Below are positions 1 through 5,515 of a DNA stretch of 5,515 bases, one piece after another. The stretch's first letter is position 1. Every line of letters starts with the position of its first letter. The stretch spans positions 1-5,515 of the forward strand of contig JAFUPO010000017.1 of NCBI GenBank assembly GCA_017481185.1, given 5' to 3'. The stretch is from Clostridia bacterium (lineage in GTDB: Bacteria > Bacillota_A > Clostridia > Christensenellales > Aristaeellaceae). The position numbers were made by a program, and so were the translations under genes. The notes below the pieces were generated by a model. That model searched no databases, was not told the DNA's origin, and saw only the letters and a program-made list of their open reading frames with translations.

Positions 1-1
1 G

Positions 2-2038
2 GCGCTGATCTACGGCGTGTTTGCCATCTACAAAATGGCCTACGGCTTCTCTATCAACGATCTGACGCTGGTGGAGCAGGCAGGCCACGAGCTTTATTTC
101 GAGTCCTCCGCCATGATCCTGGCGCTGATCACCCTGGGCAAGTTCCTGGAGACCCGCTCCAAGGGCAAAACCTCCCAGGCTATTGAAAAGCTGATGGAGC
201 TGGCGCCCCAGACCGCGGTGGTCGTGCGTGAAGGCGTGGAACAGGAGATTCCTGTAGATCAGGTGAAGCTGGGCGACACGGTGATGGTGCGGCCCGGTCA
301 GCGTATTCCGGTGGACGGAACGGTGCTTACCGGCACCACGGCTGTGGATCAGAGCGCTGTGACTGGCGAGAGCATCCCGGTAGAGAAGCACCCTGGCGAC
401 AGCGTAATTGCCGCAACGGTCAATAAGACCGGCGCTATCACCCTCCGGGCGGATAAGGTGGGGGAGGACACCACCCTCAATCAGATCATCCGCCTGGTGG
501 AGGAGGCCGGAGCCAGCAAAGCCCCTATCGCCAAATTGGCTGACAAGATCGCAGGCATCTTTGTGCCGGTGGTCATGTCCATTGCGCTGATCGCCTGCGT
601 TGTATGGCTTTTCCTGGGCAAAGATTTTGCCTCCGCACTGTCCATCGGCATTTCGGTGCTGGTCATTTCCTGCCCCTGCGCCTTGGGCCTGGCTACCCCG
701 GTGGCCATCATGGTGGGCACCGGCAAGGGAGCCCAGCACGGTATTTTGATCCGCTCCGCCGAAGCTTTGGAAACGGCTCACCATGTGAAGACTGTGGTAT
801 TGGATAAGACCGGCACCATCACCAAGGGCGAGCCTGAGGTGACGGATGTGGCGGCTGCCCCGGGCGTATCGCCCAAGGAGCTGCTTACGCTGGCTGTCGC
901 TTTGGAAAAGCCCTCTGAGCACCCCCTGGCCCAGGCCATCTGTGCCTATGGGATTAAGAATGGCGCTCAGGCTGAGGCTGCCCAGGATTATCAGGCCATC
1001 CCCGGCAGGGGGCTGGCGGCTCAGGTGAAGGGCGAAAGCTGCCTGGCCGGTAACCTGGCCCTGATGCAGGAAAATGGCGTAGCCCTTTCGGAGATGGAAA
1101 AAACAGGCGAAGCCCTGGCCCAGGCGGGCAAAACGCCTATGTACTTTGCGAAAAACGGCAAGCTTATGGGCCTCATCGCTGTGGCTGACCAGGTGAAGCC
1201 CACCAGCAAGGATGCGGTGAAGCGCCTGAAGGAGATGGGCATCCAGGTGGTCATGCTCACCGGCGACAATGCCCAAACGGCTCAGGCCATCGGCGCTCAG
1301 GTAGGCGTGGATCGGGTCCTCTCGGATGTTTTGCCCCAGGATAAGGAGCGGGAGGTGCGCCGCCTACAGGAATCTGGCCAGCAGGTGGCCATGGTGGGCG
1401 ACGGCATCAACGATGCCCCGGCCCTCACCCGGGCGGATGTGGGCATCGCCATTGGCGCGGGCACGGACATTGCCATCGAATCGGCAGATATCGTGCTCAT
1501 GCGGGGCGATTTGCAGGATGTGGCTACGGCCATCCAATTGAGCCGCTCGGTGCTGACCACTATCAAACAAAACCTGTTCTGGGCGTTCTTCTACAACGCT
1601 CTGGGGATCCCCCTGGCGGCCGGGGTGTTCATTCCCATCTTTGGGTGGCAATTGAGCCCCATGTTTGCCGCCGCCGCCATGAGCATGAGCTCGGTGTGCG
1701 TGGTTTCCAACGCTTTGCGCTTACGGCGTTTTAGGCCCAAGGGTCTGCCTGAGGAAACGGCAGCCCCCGAACCTGAAATCAATATCATTGAGGAGGATGG
1801 ATTCATGAAAAAGATCATTGCTGTTGAAGGGATGCACTGCCCCCATTGCCAGGCCACGGTTGAAAAGGCCGTTTCCGCTGTGCCCGGTGTGAAGGAGTGC
1901 AAGGTGGATCTGGCCAAGAAGATCGCCGTGGCCACCCTGGCTGAGGACGTGGCTGACGAGGCCCTGACCAAGGTCATTGCCGAGGCTGGCTTCACCCCCG
2001 GTGAAGTGACCGTGAAGAAGGGTCTCTTCGCCAGATAA
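2..2038 (+). CDS. copA: Cu(I)-exporting P1B-type ATPase with C-terminal CopZ-like HMA domain (5' partial)
   Basis: This inner-membrane pump uses ATP to export Cu(I) from the cytoplasm. The frame is open to the left edge, which lies in transmembrane helix M1, so the usual N-terminal HMA domain and first helices are outside the window. The GTG at 17 is an internal valine, not a start. Numbering from it as residue 1: helix M2 about 27-45; actuator motif TGES 116-119; M3 about 181-200; M4 with the copper-site CPC 219-221; phosphorylation motif DKTGT 263-267; nucleotide-domain SEHP 300-303; TGDN 415-418; GDGINDAP 461-468; M5 with Tyr526-Asn527; M6 with Met555 and Ser558-Ser559. The CPC, YN and MxxSS set is the Cu(I)-specific signature. 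An acidic, proline-containing linker (about 573-596) leads to an HMA domain with GMHCPHC at 605-611. Known CopA proteins usually carry HMA domains at the N-terminus, so this C-terminal one looks like a fused CopZ. csoR follows after 9 bases, implying one operon. The family call is very secure. Confidence 0.97.
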   Translation, partial: ALIYGVFAIYKMAYGFSINDLTLVEQAGHELYFESSAMILALITLGKFLETRSKGKTSQAIEKLMELAPQTAVVVREGVEQEIPVDQVKLGDTVMVRPGQRIPVDGTVLTGTTAVDQSAVTGESIPVEKHPGDSVIAATVNKTGAITLRADKVGEDTTLNQIIRLVEEAGASKAPIAKLADKIAGIFVPVVMSIALIACVVWLFLGKDFASALSIGISVLVISCPCALGLATPVAIMVGTGKGAQHGILIRSAEALETAHHVKTVVLDKTGTITKGEPEVTDVAAAPGVSPKELLTLAVALEKPSEHPLAQAICAYGIKNGAQAEAAQDYQAIPGRGLAAQVKGESCLAGNLALMQENGVALSEMEKTGEALAQAGKTPMYFAKNGKLMGLIAVADQVKPTSKDAVKRLKEMGIQVVMLTGDNAQTAQAIGAQVGVDRVLSDVLPQDKEREVRRLQESGQQVAMVGDGINDAPALTRADVGIAIGAGTDIAIESADIVLMRGDLQDVATAIQLSRSVLTTIKQNLFWAFFYNALGIPLAAGVFIPIFGWQLSPMFAAAAMSMSSVCVVSNALRLRRFRPKGLPEETAAPEPEINIIEEDGFMKKIIAVEGMHCPHCQATVEKAVSAVPGVKECKVDLAKKIAVATLAEDVADEALTKVIAEAGFTPGEVTVKKGLFAR
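1791..1796 (+). promoter_or_regulatory. Internal ribosome binding site for the CopZ-like start
   Basis: The perfect Shine-Dalgarno hexamer AGGAGG lies inside the copA frame, where it helps encode Glu-Glu-Asp of the linker. Eight bases separate it from the in-frame ATG at 1805. It falls exactly at the linker/HMA boundary, where a separate copZ would be expected to begin. Confidence 0.6.
1805..2038 (+). CDS. copZ: Possible internally initiated CopZ-like copper chaperone (same frame as copA)
   Basis: An ATG at 1805, in the same frame as the ATPase, begins a 77-residue HMA protein that would be a full-length CopZ. It starts MKKIIAVEGMHCPHC, which is how free-standing CopZ proteins usually begin, and carries the Cu(I)-binding MxCxxC pair (Cys12 and Cys15 of this product; 608 and 611 in the ATPase numbering). 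It ends at the ATPase stop. A strong AGGAGG lies 8 bases before this ATG, ideal spacing for independent initiation. There is no stop between the ATPase and this region, so full-length translation gives a fusion. Internal starts would add a soluble chaperone that carries Cu(I) to the pump and to CsoR. Known: many Firmicutes have a separate copZ next to copA, and E. coli makes a CopZ-like fragment from copA by frameshifting. Inferred: that this start is used. It could instead be the relic of a once separate gene. Confidence 0.5.
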   Translation: MKKIIAVEGMHCPHCQATVEKAVSAVPGVKECKVDLAKKIAVATLAEDVADEALTKVIAEAGFTPGEVTVKKGLFAR

Positions 2039-2043
2039 GGAGG
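2037..2043 (+). promoter_or_regulatory. Ribosome binding site of csoR, overlapping the copA stop
   Basis: AAGGAGG shares its first two bases with the TAA stop of the ATPase (2036-2038) and lies 4 bases before the csoR ATG at 2048. The spacing is somewhat short but the match is strong. The overlap suggests that ribosomes ending copA translation hand over to csoR. Confidence 0.8.
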
Positions 2044-2047
2044 CCCT

Positions 2048-2311
2048 ATGCAAGCAAACCATGAAGCAATCAAGCGTCTTTTGCTTACCGCCCGGGGGCA
2101 GATTGACGGGCTGATCAAAATGGTGGATGACGACCGCTACTGCATGGATATTTCCAACCAGCTGCTGGCAGCCACTGCCATTTTGAAAAAAGCCAATCAA
2201 GAAGTGCTCAAGGCACATCTGGAAGGCTGCGTCCGCACCGCCCTGACCCAGGCGGATGGGCAGGCTAAGATTCAGGAGATCGTAAGCCTCCTGGACAAAG
2301 TAATGAAATAA
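2048..2311 (+). CDS. csoR: CsoR family Cu(I)-sensing transcriptional repressor
   Basis: This is a small all-helical cytoplasmic repressor of the DUF156 (CsoR/RcnR/FrmR) family; it releases operator DNA when it binds Cu(I). The 87-residue length is typical. Cys32, His57 and Cys61 have exactly the spacing of the Cu(I) ligands Cys36, His61 and Cys65 of Mycobacterium tuberculosis CsoR. The second-shell residues matching Tyr35 and Glu81 there are also present as Tyr31 and Glu77. The segment RLLLTARGQIDGLIKMV (10-26) is the conserved first helix. This ligand set marks a copper sensor rather than the nickel/cobalt sensor RcnR or the formaldehyde sensor FrmR. It sits 9 bases after the copper ATPase, with its ribosome binding site overlapping that gene's stop, so it probably represses its own operon. 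The operator would lie upstream of copA, outside the window. The start at 2048 is well supported. Confidence 0.95.
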   Translation: MQANHEAIKRLLLTARGQIDGLIKMVDDDRYCMDISNQLLAATAILKKANQEVLKAHLEGCVRTALTQADGQAKIQEIVSLLDKVMK

Positions 2312-2314
2312 TCT

Positions 2315-2343
2315 TTGACGAACCCCTCTCTTAGTGCTATGCT
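2315..2343 (+). promoter_or_regulatory. Predicted sigma-A promoter of the amidohydrolase gene
   Basis: A -35 box TTGACG (2315-2320, five of six consensus bases) and a -10 box TATGCT (2338-2343, four of six) are separated by exactly 17 bases. The -10 box is preceded by TGC at 2335-2337, giving an extended -10. A transcript would start near 2350 with a leader of about 24 bases before the ATG at 2374. This implies that the amidohydrolase can be transcribed independently of the copper operon. The prediction rests on sequence only. Confidence 0.65.
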
Positions 2344-2368
2344 TAGAACAGCAATAATGAGAGGGGTT
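2321..2368 (+). repeat. Perfect 10-bp inverted repeat between csoR and the amidohydrolase gene
   Basis: AACCCCTCTC (2321-2330) is the exact reverse complement of GAGAGGGGTT (2359-2368), with a 28-base loop that contains the -10 box. In RNA reading through from csoR, the left arm would pair with the right arm, which holds the ribosome binding site of the amidohydrolase. Read-through message would thus be poorly translated, while a transcript starting near 2350 lacks the left arm and stays open. Alternatives are a weak terminator for the copper operon (only TTT follows the stem) or an operator for an unknown repressor. The repeat is seen directly; its role is inferred. Confidence 0.6.
2359..2366 (+). 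promoter_or_regulatory. Ribosome binding site of the amidohydrolase gene, inside a hairpin arm
   Basis: GAGAGGGG contains a GAGG core (2361-2364) 9 bases before the ATG at 2374. It is the only purine-rich site at a suitable distance and so supports that start. The same bases form the right arm of the inverted repeat. Confidence 0.65.
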
Positions 2369-2373
2369 TCATC

Positions 2374-3945
2374 ATGCCCATTTTTGAAAACGCACGCTTC
2401 ATTACTTGCGACAGCGAGAACCATATTTATTCCACCATGGCAGTGGATCAAAAGGGCCGCATCCTCTGGCTGGGTGAGGATTTGCCTGACGCCTGTAAGG
2501 AGATGCCCCGGGTAGATTTGAAAGGGGCCGTGGTGGTGCCTGCCTTCGGGGATACCCATATGCACTTTGAGAGCTTCTCCATGTTTGAAAACACCTTCAA
2601 CGTGTCGGAGGCCCGCTCCTTTGATGCCATCAAGGCGACGATTGCCGCCTATGGGGTGGAGCACCCTTCCGATAAGGTTCTGCTGGGCTTTGGCGCCTGC
2701 GGCCATCTGGTCAAGGAAGGGCGTTTGCCGGGCCGCAAGGACCTGTATCAATGGACCACCCGGCCCCTGTATTTGGTTAAGTATGACGGCCATGCGGCGG
2801 TTTGCAATTCTGCCATGATGGCCCTTTTGTCAGACGAAGTCAAAACCGACCCCGGCTGCGACCGTGACAGCGGCTGGCTCTATCAGGACGCCTTCTATAA
2901 GGCCACCAATGAAGTTACGGCCAAGGTGAGCGTTCTGAGCATTATCAAGGGTCTTTCTAAGGGCGCGGCAGCCCTCACCCGTGGGGGAATCGGCCTTGTG
3001 CATACGGTGGAGGGCGTGGGCTACGCCAATGATTTGGATGTGGATATGCTTCGGATGCTCAAAATCGGCCTGCCCCAGACCATGCGCATCTTTTTTCAGA
3101 CCATGGATGTAGAAAAGGTAAAGAAACGCAAAATGAACCGCATTGGCGGCTGCTTTGAACTGGCCCTGGACGGTTGCTTCGGTTCTGAGGACGCAGCCCT
3201 TTTGCAGCCTTATGCCAATGATCCTGAAAATATGGGCCTGCTCAACTACACCCAGGAGCAGGTGAACGCCTTTGCCATTGAAGCCAATCGCCTGGGATTG
3301 CAGATCACCATGCACGCCATCGGCGATGCGGCTGTGGAGCAGTGCATCACCGCCTATGAAGCAGCCCTGGCTGATACGCCCCGGGAGGATCACCGGCATA
3401 TTATGATTCACTGCTGCCTGGTTTCTCCTGAGCAATTGGACCGCATTGCCAAACTGGGCCTTTGCCTGGCGGTGCAGGCTCCCTTTATCGACTGGGAGCA
3501 GGAGCCTGACGCCTATCTGCGCTCCATCCTGGGGGATGAGCGCACGGATAGATTGAATCCTCTGCGCTGGATGGTGGATCGGGGCATCGTCATTGCCGAC
3601 GGCTCCGATGCCCCCTGCACCATCCCCAACCCTATTCGCGGGCTGCATCTGGCGGTGAATCATCCCAACCCTGATTTGCGCCTGACCCCCATGGAAGCTT
3701 TGAAAATGCGCACCTGGAATGCTGCCTACCTTTCCTTTGACGAGAAGGAGAGGGGCAGCCTGGAGGTGGGCAAGCGGGCGGATTTCACCCTGCTCAGCGC
3801 TGATCCTTTGACTGTTGAGCCTGAGAAGATTGGCGACATCGAAGTGATGGGCCTGTATCTGAAGGGCAAAAAAATACCGCCCAAAGCAAAAGGCATCCTG
3901 CCCATTTTGTTCGGCGCTCTGGGCGGCGCTGACAAACGGGGATAA
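2374..3945 (+). CDS. YtcJ-like metal-dependent amidohydrolase, substrate unknown
   Basis: This is a probably cytoplasmic hydrolase of the amidohydrolase superfamily (Amidohydro_3, YtcJ/N-substituted formamide deformylase-like). At 523 residues it has normal length, with no signal peptide. Family motifs in order: a small N-terminal beta domain; PAFGDTHMH with the metal-binding HxH pair His62 and His64; YDGHAAVCNSAMM about 137-149; DGCFGSEDAALLQPY 266-280; HAIGDAA with His314; IHCCLVSPEQL with His346; DGSDAP with the catalytic or metal-binding Asp412; and GSLEVGKRADFTLLSADPL 461-479, the usual closing motif. The histidines and aspartate expected for a metal-dependent hydrolase are all present. 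The third motif departs from the more usual DGSLGSRTA type: Cys, Glu and Asp replace Ser, Arg and Thr. There are 12 cysteines. The C-terminus has a tail of about 20 residues beyond the usual end. A promoter, ribosome binding site and terminator of its own suggest a single-gene unit unrelated to copper. Family members act on diverse amides, so no substrate is named. Confidence 0.93.
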   Translation: MPIFENARFITCDSENHIYSTMAVDQKGRILWLGEDLPDACKEMPRVDLKGAVVVPAFGDTHMHFESFSMFENTFNVSEARSFDAIKATIAAYGVEHPSDKVLLGFGACGHLVKEGRLPGRKDLYQWTTRPLYLVKYDGHAAVCNSAMMALLSDEVKTDPGCDRDSGWLYQDAFYKATNEVTAKVSVLSIIKGLSKGAAALTRGGIGLVHTVEGVGYANDLDVDMLRMLKIGLPQTMRIFFQTMDVEKVKKRKMNRIGGCFELALDGCFGSEDAALLQPYANDPENMGLLNYTQEQVNAFAIEANRLGLQITMHAIGDAAVEQCITAYEAALADTPREDHRHIMIHCCLVSPEQLDRIAKLGLCLAVQAPFIDWEQEPDAYLRSILGDERTDRLNPLRWMVDRGIVIADGSDAPCTIPNPIRGLHLAVNHPNPDLRLTPMEALKMRTWNAAYLSFDEKERGSLEVGKRADFTLLSADPLTVEPEKIGDIEVMGLYLKGKKIPPKAKGILPILFGALGGADKRG

Positions 3946-3950
3946 AGAAT

Positions 3951-3981
3951 AGAGCACCCTCTTAAAACGGAGGGTGCTTTT
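3951..3981 (+). terminator. Rho-independent terminator between convergent genes
   Basis: A perfect 9-bp stem, AGCACCCTC (3953-3961) with GAGGGTGCT (3970-3978), has an 8-base loop and is followed by TTTT on the plus strand. It begins 6 bases after the amidohydrolase stop. It also lies 8 bases beyond the stop of the minus-strand DUF4340 gene. On that strand the tail is the weaker CTATTCTTTAT, so it may terminate both units, more efficiently on the plus strand. Confidence 0.92.
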
Positions 3982-3986
3982 GACGT

Positions 3987-5261
3987 TTAAAGGTTTTTCA
4001 ACTGCCGGATCAATTTATCCACAGCCCCTGCGTCCACCAGAAGGGGGCGGACGGCGTCGGTCTGCACAAGATAATGATCCACATTATGGCTTTGGAAGAC
4101 GAGGCTCTTCACGGCTCCCTGCTCATCCGTCAGGGTAAGGGTCAAAAGGATTTCGCCGGTGGTTCCTTCAGCAGCCACGCCGCTGCCGGTGAGGGCAGCA
4201 ATGGTTTCATGAAGGATTTCCAGGGTGGTGTCCTGGCTGGTTTCATCCTTTTCGAGGGTCACAGGCCCCTTGCCCAAGTCATAGGAGAGAGCGGTCATTT
4301 CACCATAGGAGGGGATGGGCAGCGCCATACTGCGCACCCCATCGTCAGTGGCGGCATACACATCTGCAATGGTATCCGCTGCCAGCAGATACACCATGTC
4401 AGAGCCGGGCAGGCGAGCATAAACATCACCGCTGGCGACCTCAGCAGCCCCCAACAGCAGGGTGTAAACGGCTTCCTCCCCATTGTAGACGGTTACCTGT
4501 TTGGCGGAGGTGTCTGCCAGGCCGTACTGGGCCAGGTCAGCCCCCTGCCAGGTGACCAGAGAATCCCATGCAAGGGATTGGAGTGTGGAGATCAGGCCGC
4601 TTAACTTTTCGGTATCGCCAGTCTCCTGAGGGGCGTCGGTGCGATGCCATTTTGTGCCATCATAGCTCTGATCCAAAGATATGGATTGGGTATTGCCAAC
4701 GGTCAGGCGGGTATAGGCGTCAAAGGCGGGCATGGGTTCCATCTGTACAAGCTCAGTCTCGGCGCCTGGGAAGAGGCTCTCGGGGGAGCTGTTCAGGATA
4801 TAGACCTGCGCATCATCCCAGGTGAAGTAATAGCCATCGCTGAAAGGCGTGGCGTCTCCCAGCTTATAGGTTACATCAGCTCCGTTCACTTGGGCGGTGA
4901 AGGTAAAGGCGGGGGTATCCAAGCCGTAATCAGCCAGGGCGGATACGTTTTCCAGCTTGCGGCTGGCCTGGGTTTCCTTCAGGTCTGCGACCAGAGCTTC
5001 GAGCGCGGTCTGATTCACCGGGAAGGAGGCGTCGCCTGTGCGGCGCCACACATCATCCGTTTTTTCAAAGGCGAAAGCCGTTTCCTCCTGAGCCCAGGAG
5101 AGGGAAGTAACCGCAGCGTCGGCAGCCATGAGAGGAAATTCACCGGCAGTTTCAGTCACCGCCTCGGTGGAGGTGCTGTTCATTTGAGCGATGGCGTAAT
5201 AGCCGCCGCCCAGCAGCACCAGTACAAGAATCAGCAGCAGGGATTTAACAGAGCGTTTCAA
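3987..5261 (-). CDS. Membrane-anchored DUF4340 protein, partner of a GldG-like ABC transporter
   Basis: The protein has 424 residues. A short basic N-terminus (KRSVK) and one hydrophobic helix (about 7-25) anchor it with the rest outside the membrane; there is no lipobox cysteine. The body shows two related units typical of DUF4340. Unit one runs from DDVW (69-72) through DYGLDTP (111-117) to VYIL (153-156). Unit two runs from DGTKW (201-205) through QYGLAD (245-250) to VYLL (290-293). A third, weaker copy may lie near 380-410. The start is TTG at 5261, chosen because AAGGAGG lies 8 bases upstream and the next ATG (residue 27) would remove the membrane helix. The gene overlaps the upstream GldG-like gene by four bases (TTGA), which implies translational coupling. 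The molecular function of DUF4340 is not established. Its regular neighbour is an ABC-2 type transporter with a GldG-like subunit, so an extracytoplasmic accessory role is inferred. Confidence 0.88.
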   Translation of the reverse strand: MKRSVKSLLLILVLVLLGGGYYAIAQMNSTSTEAVTETAGEFPLMAADAAVTSLSWAQEETAFAFEKTDDVWRRTGDASFPVNQTALEALVADLKETQASRKLENVSALADYGLDTPAFTFTAQVNGADVTYKLGDATPFSDGYYFTWDDAQVYILNSSPESLFPGAETELVQMEPMPAFDAYTRLTVGNTQSISLDQSYDGTKWHRTDAPQETGDTEKLSGLISTLQSLAWDSLVTWQGADLAQYGLADTSAKQVTVYNGEEAVYTLLLGAAEVASGDVYARLPGSDMVYLLAADTIADVYAATDDGVRSMALPIPSYGEMTALSYDLGKGPVTLEKDETSQDTTLEILHETIAALTGSGVAAEGTTGEILLTLTLTDEQGAVKSLVFQSHNVDHYLVQTDAVRPLLVDAGAVDKLIRQLKNL

Positions 5262-5515
5262 CGGCGTTTCCTCCTTATCACGATCATCACGCCCAGCAGA
5301 ATACAGGCTGCGGGTACCACGCCCACCAGAATGATGGACCAGGTGGATACCTGAGCGCTGGTGGGGGAGAGCAGTGTGGAATCCATGGACTTAGCCCGGA
5401 TGGAGACAGCTTCCTCCTGCTCACAAAGGGCGTTGAGGGTGTTGAGGAACAAATCATAGTTGCCGCCGGATACCATCCGGCCATTCAGAACCCCTGTCAG
5501 GCCATTTCCCGGCAA
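5258..5515 (-). CDS. GldG-like ABC transporter auxiliary protein, C-terminal end (5' partial)
   Basis: Only the last 85 residues are in the window; the frame stays open to the right edge, so the true start lies beyond it. The visible part contains GGNYDLFLNTLNAL (about 17-30 of the fragment), followed by EEAVSIRAKSM. This resembles the end of the GldG/ABC_transp_aux (PF09822) domain, where a phrase of the type 'N.dfflNalnWL...e..isIrpK' is usual. A single transmembrane helix follows (about 57-80), then RRKRR, which by the positive-inside rule places the C-terminus in the cytoplasm. In Bacteroidota GldG works with the ABC proteins GldA and GldF in gliding; in clostridia related genes occur beside ABC-2 transporters of unknown cargo. 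The TGA stop (5260-5258) overlaps the TTG start of the DUF4340 gene. The family assignment rests on a short fragment and on the neighbour, so it is probable rather than certain. Confidence 0.75.
   Translation of the reverse strand: MPGNGLTGVLNGRMVSGGNYDLFLNTLNALCEQEEAVSIRAKSMDSTLLSPTSAQVSTWSIILVGVVPAACILLGVMIVIRRKRR
5270..5276 (-). promoter_or_regulatory. Ribosome binding site deciding the TTG start of the DUF4340 gene
   Basis: On the minus strand AAGGAGG lies 8 bases before TTG at 5261. It sits inside the last codons of the GldG-like gene and encodes part of its C-terminal arginine/lysine cluster. The ideal spacing is the main evidence for the non-ATG start. Confidence 0.85.

Noticed and set aside
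17..19. GTG at 17 as the start of the ATPase
   Set aside because: The frame is open to the window edge and codes for helix M1 residues before it. The protein would lack the first helices, and there is no ribosome binding site.
1..130. The repeated decamer GGCGCTGATC at 1-10 and 121-130
   Set aside because: Both copies encode Ala-Leu-Ile in transmembrane helices in the same codon phase. Chance from similar composition explains this.
1591..2218. Two minus-strand open frames of 175 and 165 residues opposite the copA end and csoR
   Set aside because: They overlap the strongly conserved M6, HMA and CsoR coding regions and look like compositional shadows.
2321..2368. The inverted repeat as a CsoR operator
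   Set aside because: CsoR sites are compact GC-rich palindromes with a short centre. Here the arms are 28 bases apart and the site follows the copper operon instead of preceding it.
3868..3874. The A7 run as a programmed frameshift or slippage site
   Set aside because: The base before the run is C, so the reading-frame register does not give the A AAA AAA heptamer. No stimulatory structure was recognised, and the gene ends normally 71 bases later. The run simply encodes Lys-Lys-Ile.
2830..3957. A 375-residue open frame on the minus strand, antisense to the amidohydrolase gene
   Set aside because: The plus-strand frame encodes clear family motifs throughout. The antisense protein has no recognisable domain, and the frame begins inside the terminator region. 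Long antisense frames are common opposite GC-rich genes.
4644..5354. A 236-residue plus-strand open frame, and a 176-residue one at 4074-4604, opposite the DUF4340 gene
   Set aside because: They are glycine-rich with no domain and no convincing ribosome binding site. The minus-strand protein has a membrane anchor, an internal repeat and an excellent start signal.

Overview
The window looks like a chromosomal segment of a moderately GC-rich anaerobic member of the Bacillota, probably class Clostridia (an Oscillospirales-type gut bacterium is my guess). This rests on strong AGGAGG-type ribosome binding sites, a copA/copZ/csoR copper operon of Firmicutes type, and a GldG-like plus DUF4340 gene pair of the kind found beside ABC transporters in clostridia. 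The taxon is an inference. No RNA genes, mobile elements, CRISPR arrays or phage genes are visible, and almost all of the sequence is coding.

Left part, plus strand (1-2311): a copper-efflux operon. It opens inside a CopA-type Cu(I) P1B-ATPase whose N-terminus lies outside the window. The ATPase reading frame continues without a stop through an acidic linker into a C-terminal CopZ-like heavy-metal-associated (HMA) domain. At the linker/HMA junction there is a well-formed in-frame ribosome binding site and ATG, so the locus may make both a fused ATPase and a free copper chaperone. Nine bases after the ATPase stop comes csoR, the Cu(I)-sensing repressor, with all expected copper ligands. Pump, chaperone and sensor would form an autoregulated copper homeostasis unit.

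Middle, plus strand (2312-3981): a 62-base gap carries a good sigma-A-type promoter and a 10-bp inverted repeat whose right arm contains the ribosome binding site of the next gene. That gene is a complete YtcJ-like metal-dependent amidohydrolase of unknown substrate. It ends at a clear Rho-independent terminator.

Right part, minus strand (3987-5515): two convergent, translationally coupled genes. The upstream one is the C-terminal end of a GldG-like auxiliary subunit of an ABC-2 type transporter. The downstream one is a membrane-anchored DUF4340 protein that starts with TTG. They probably continue an ABC transporter operon to the right of the window. The terminator at 3951-3981 sits between the convergent units and may serve both.

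The most interesting point is the copA-copZ in-frame fusion with an embedded translation start. Next are the promoter/hairpin arrangement before the amidohydrolase and the poorly understood GldG/DUF4340 module.
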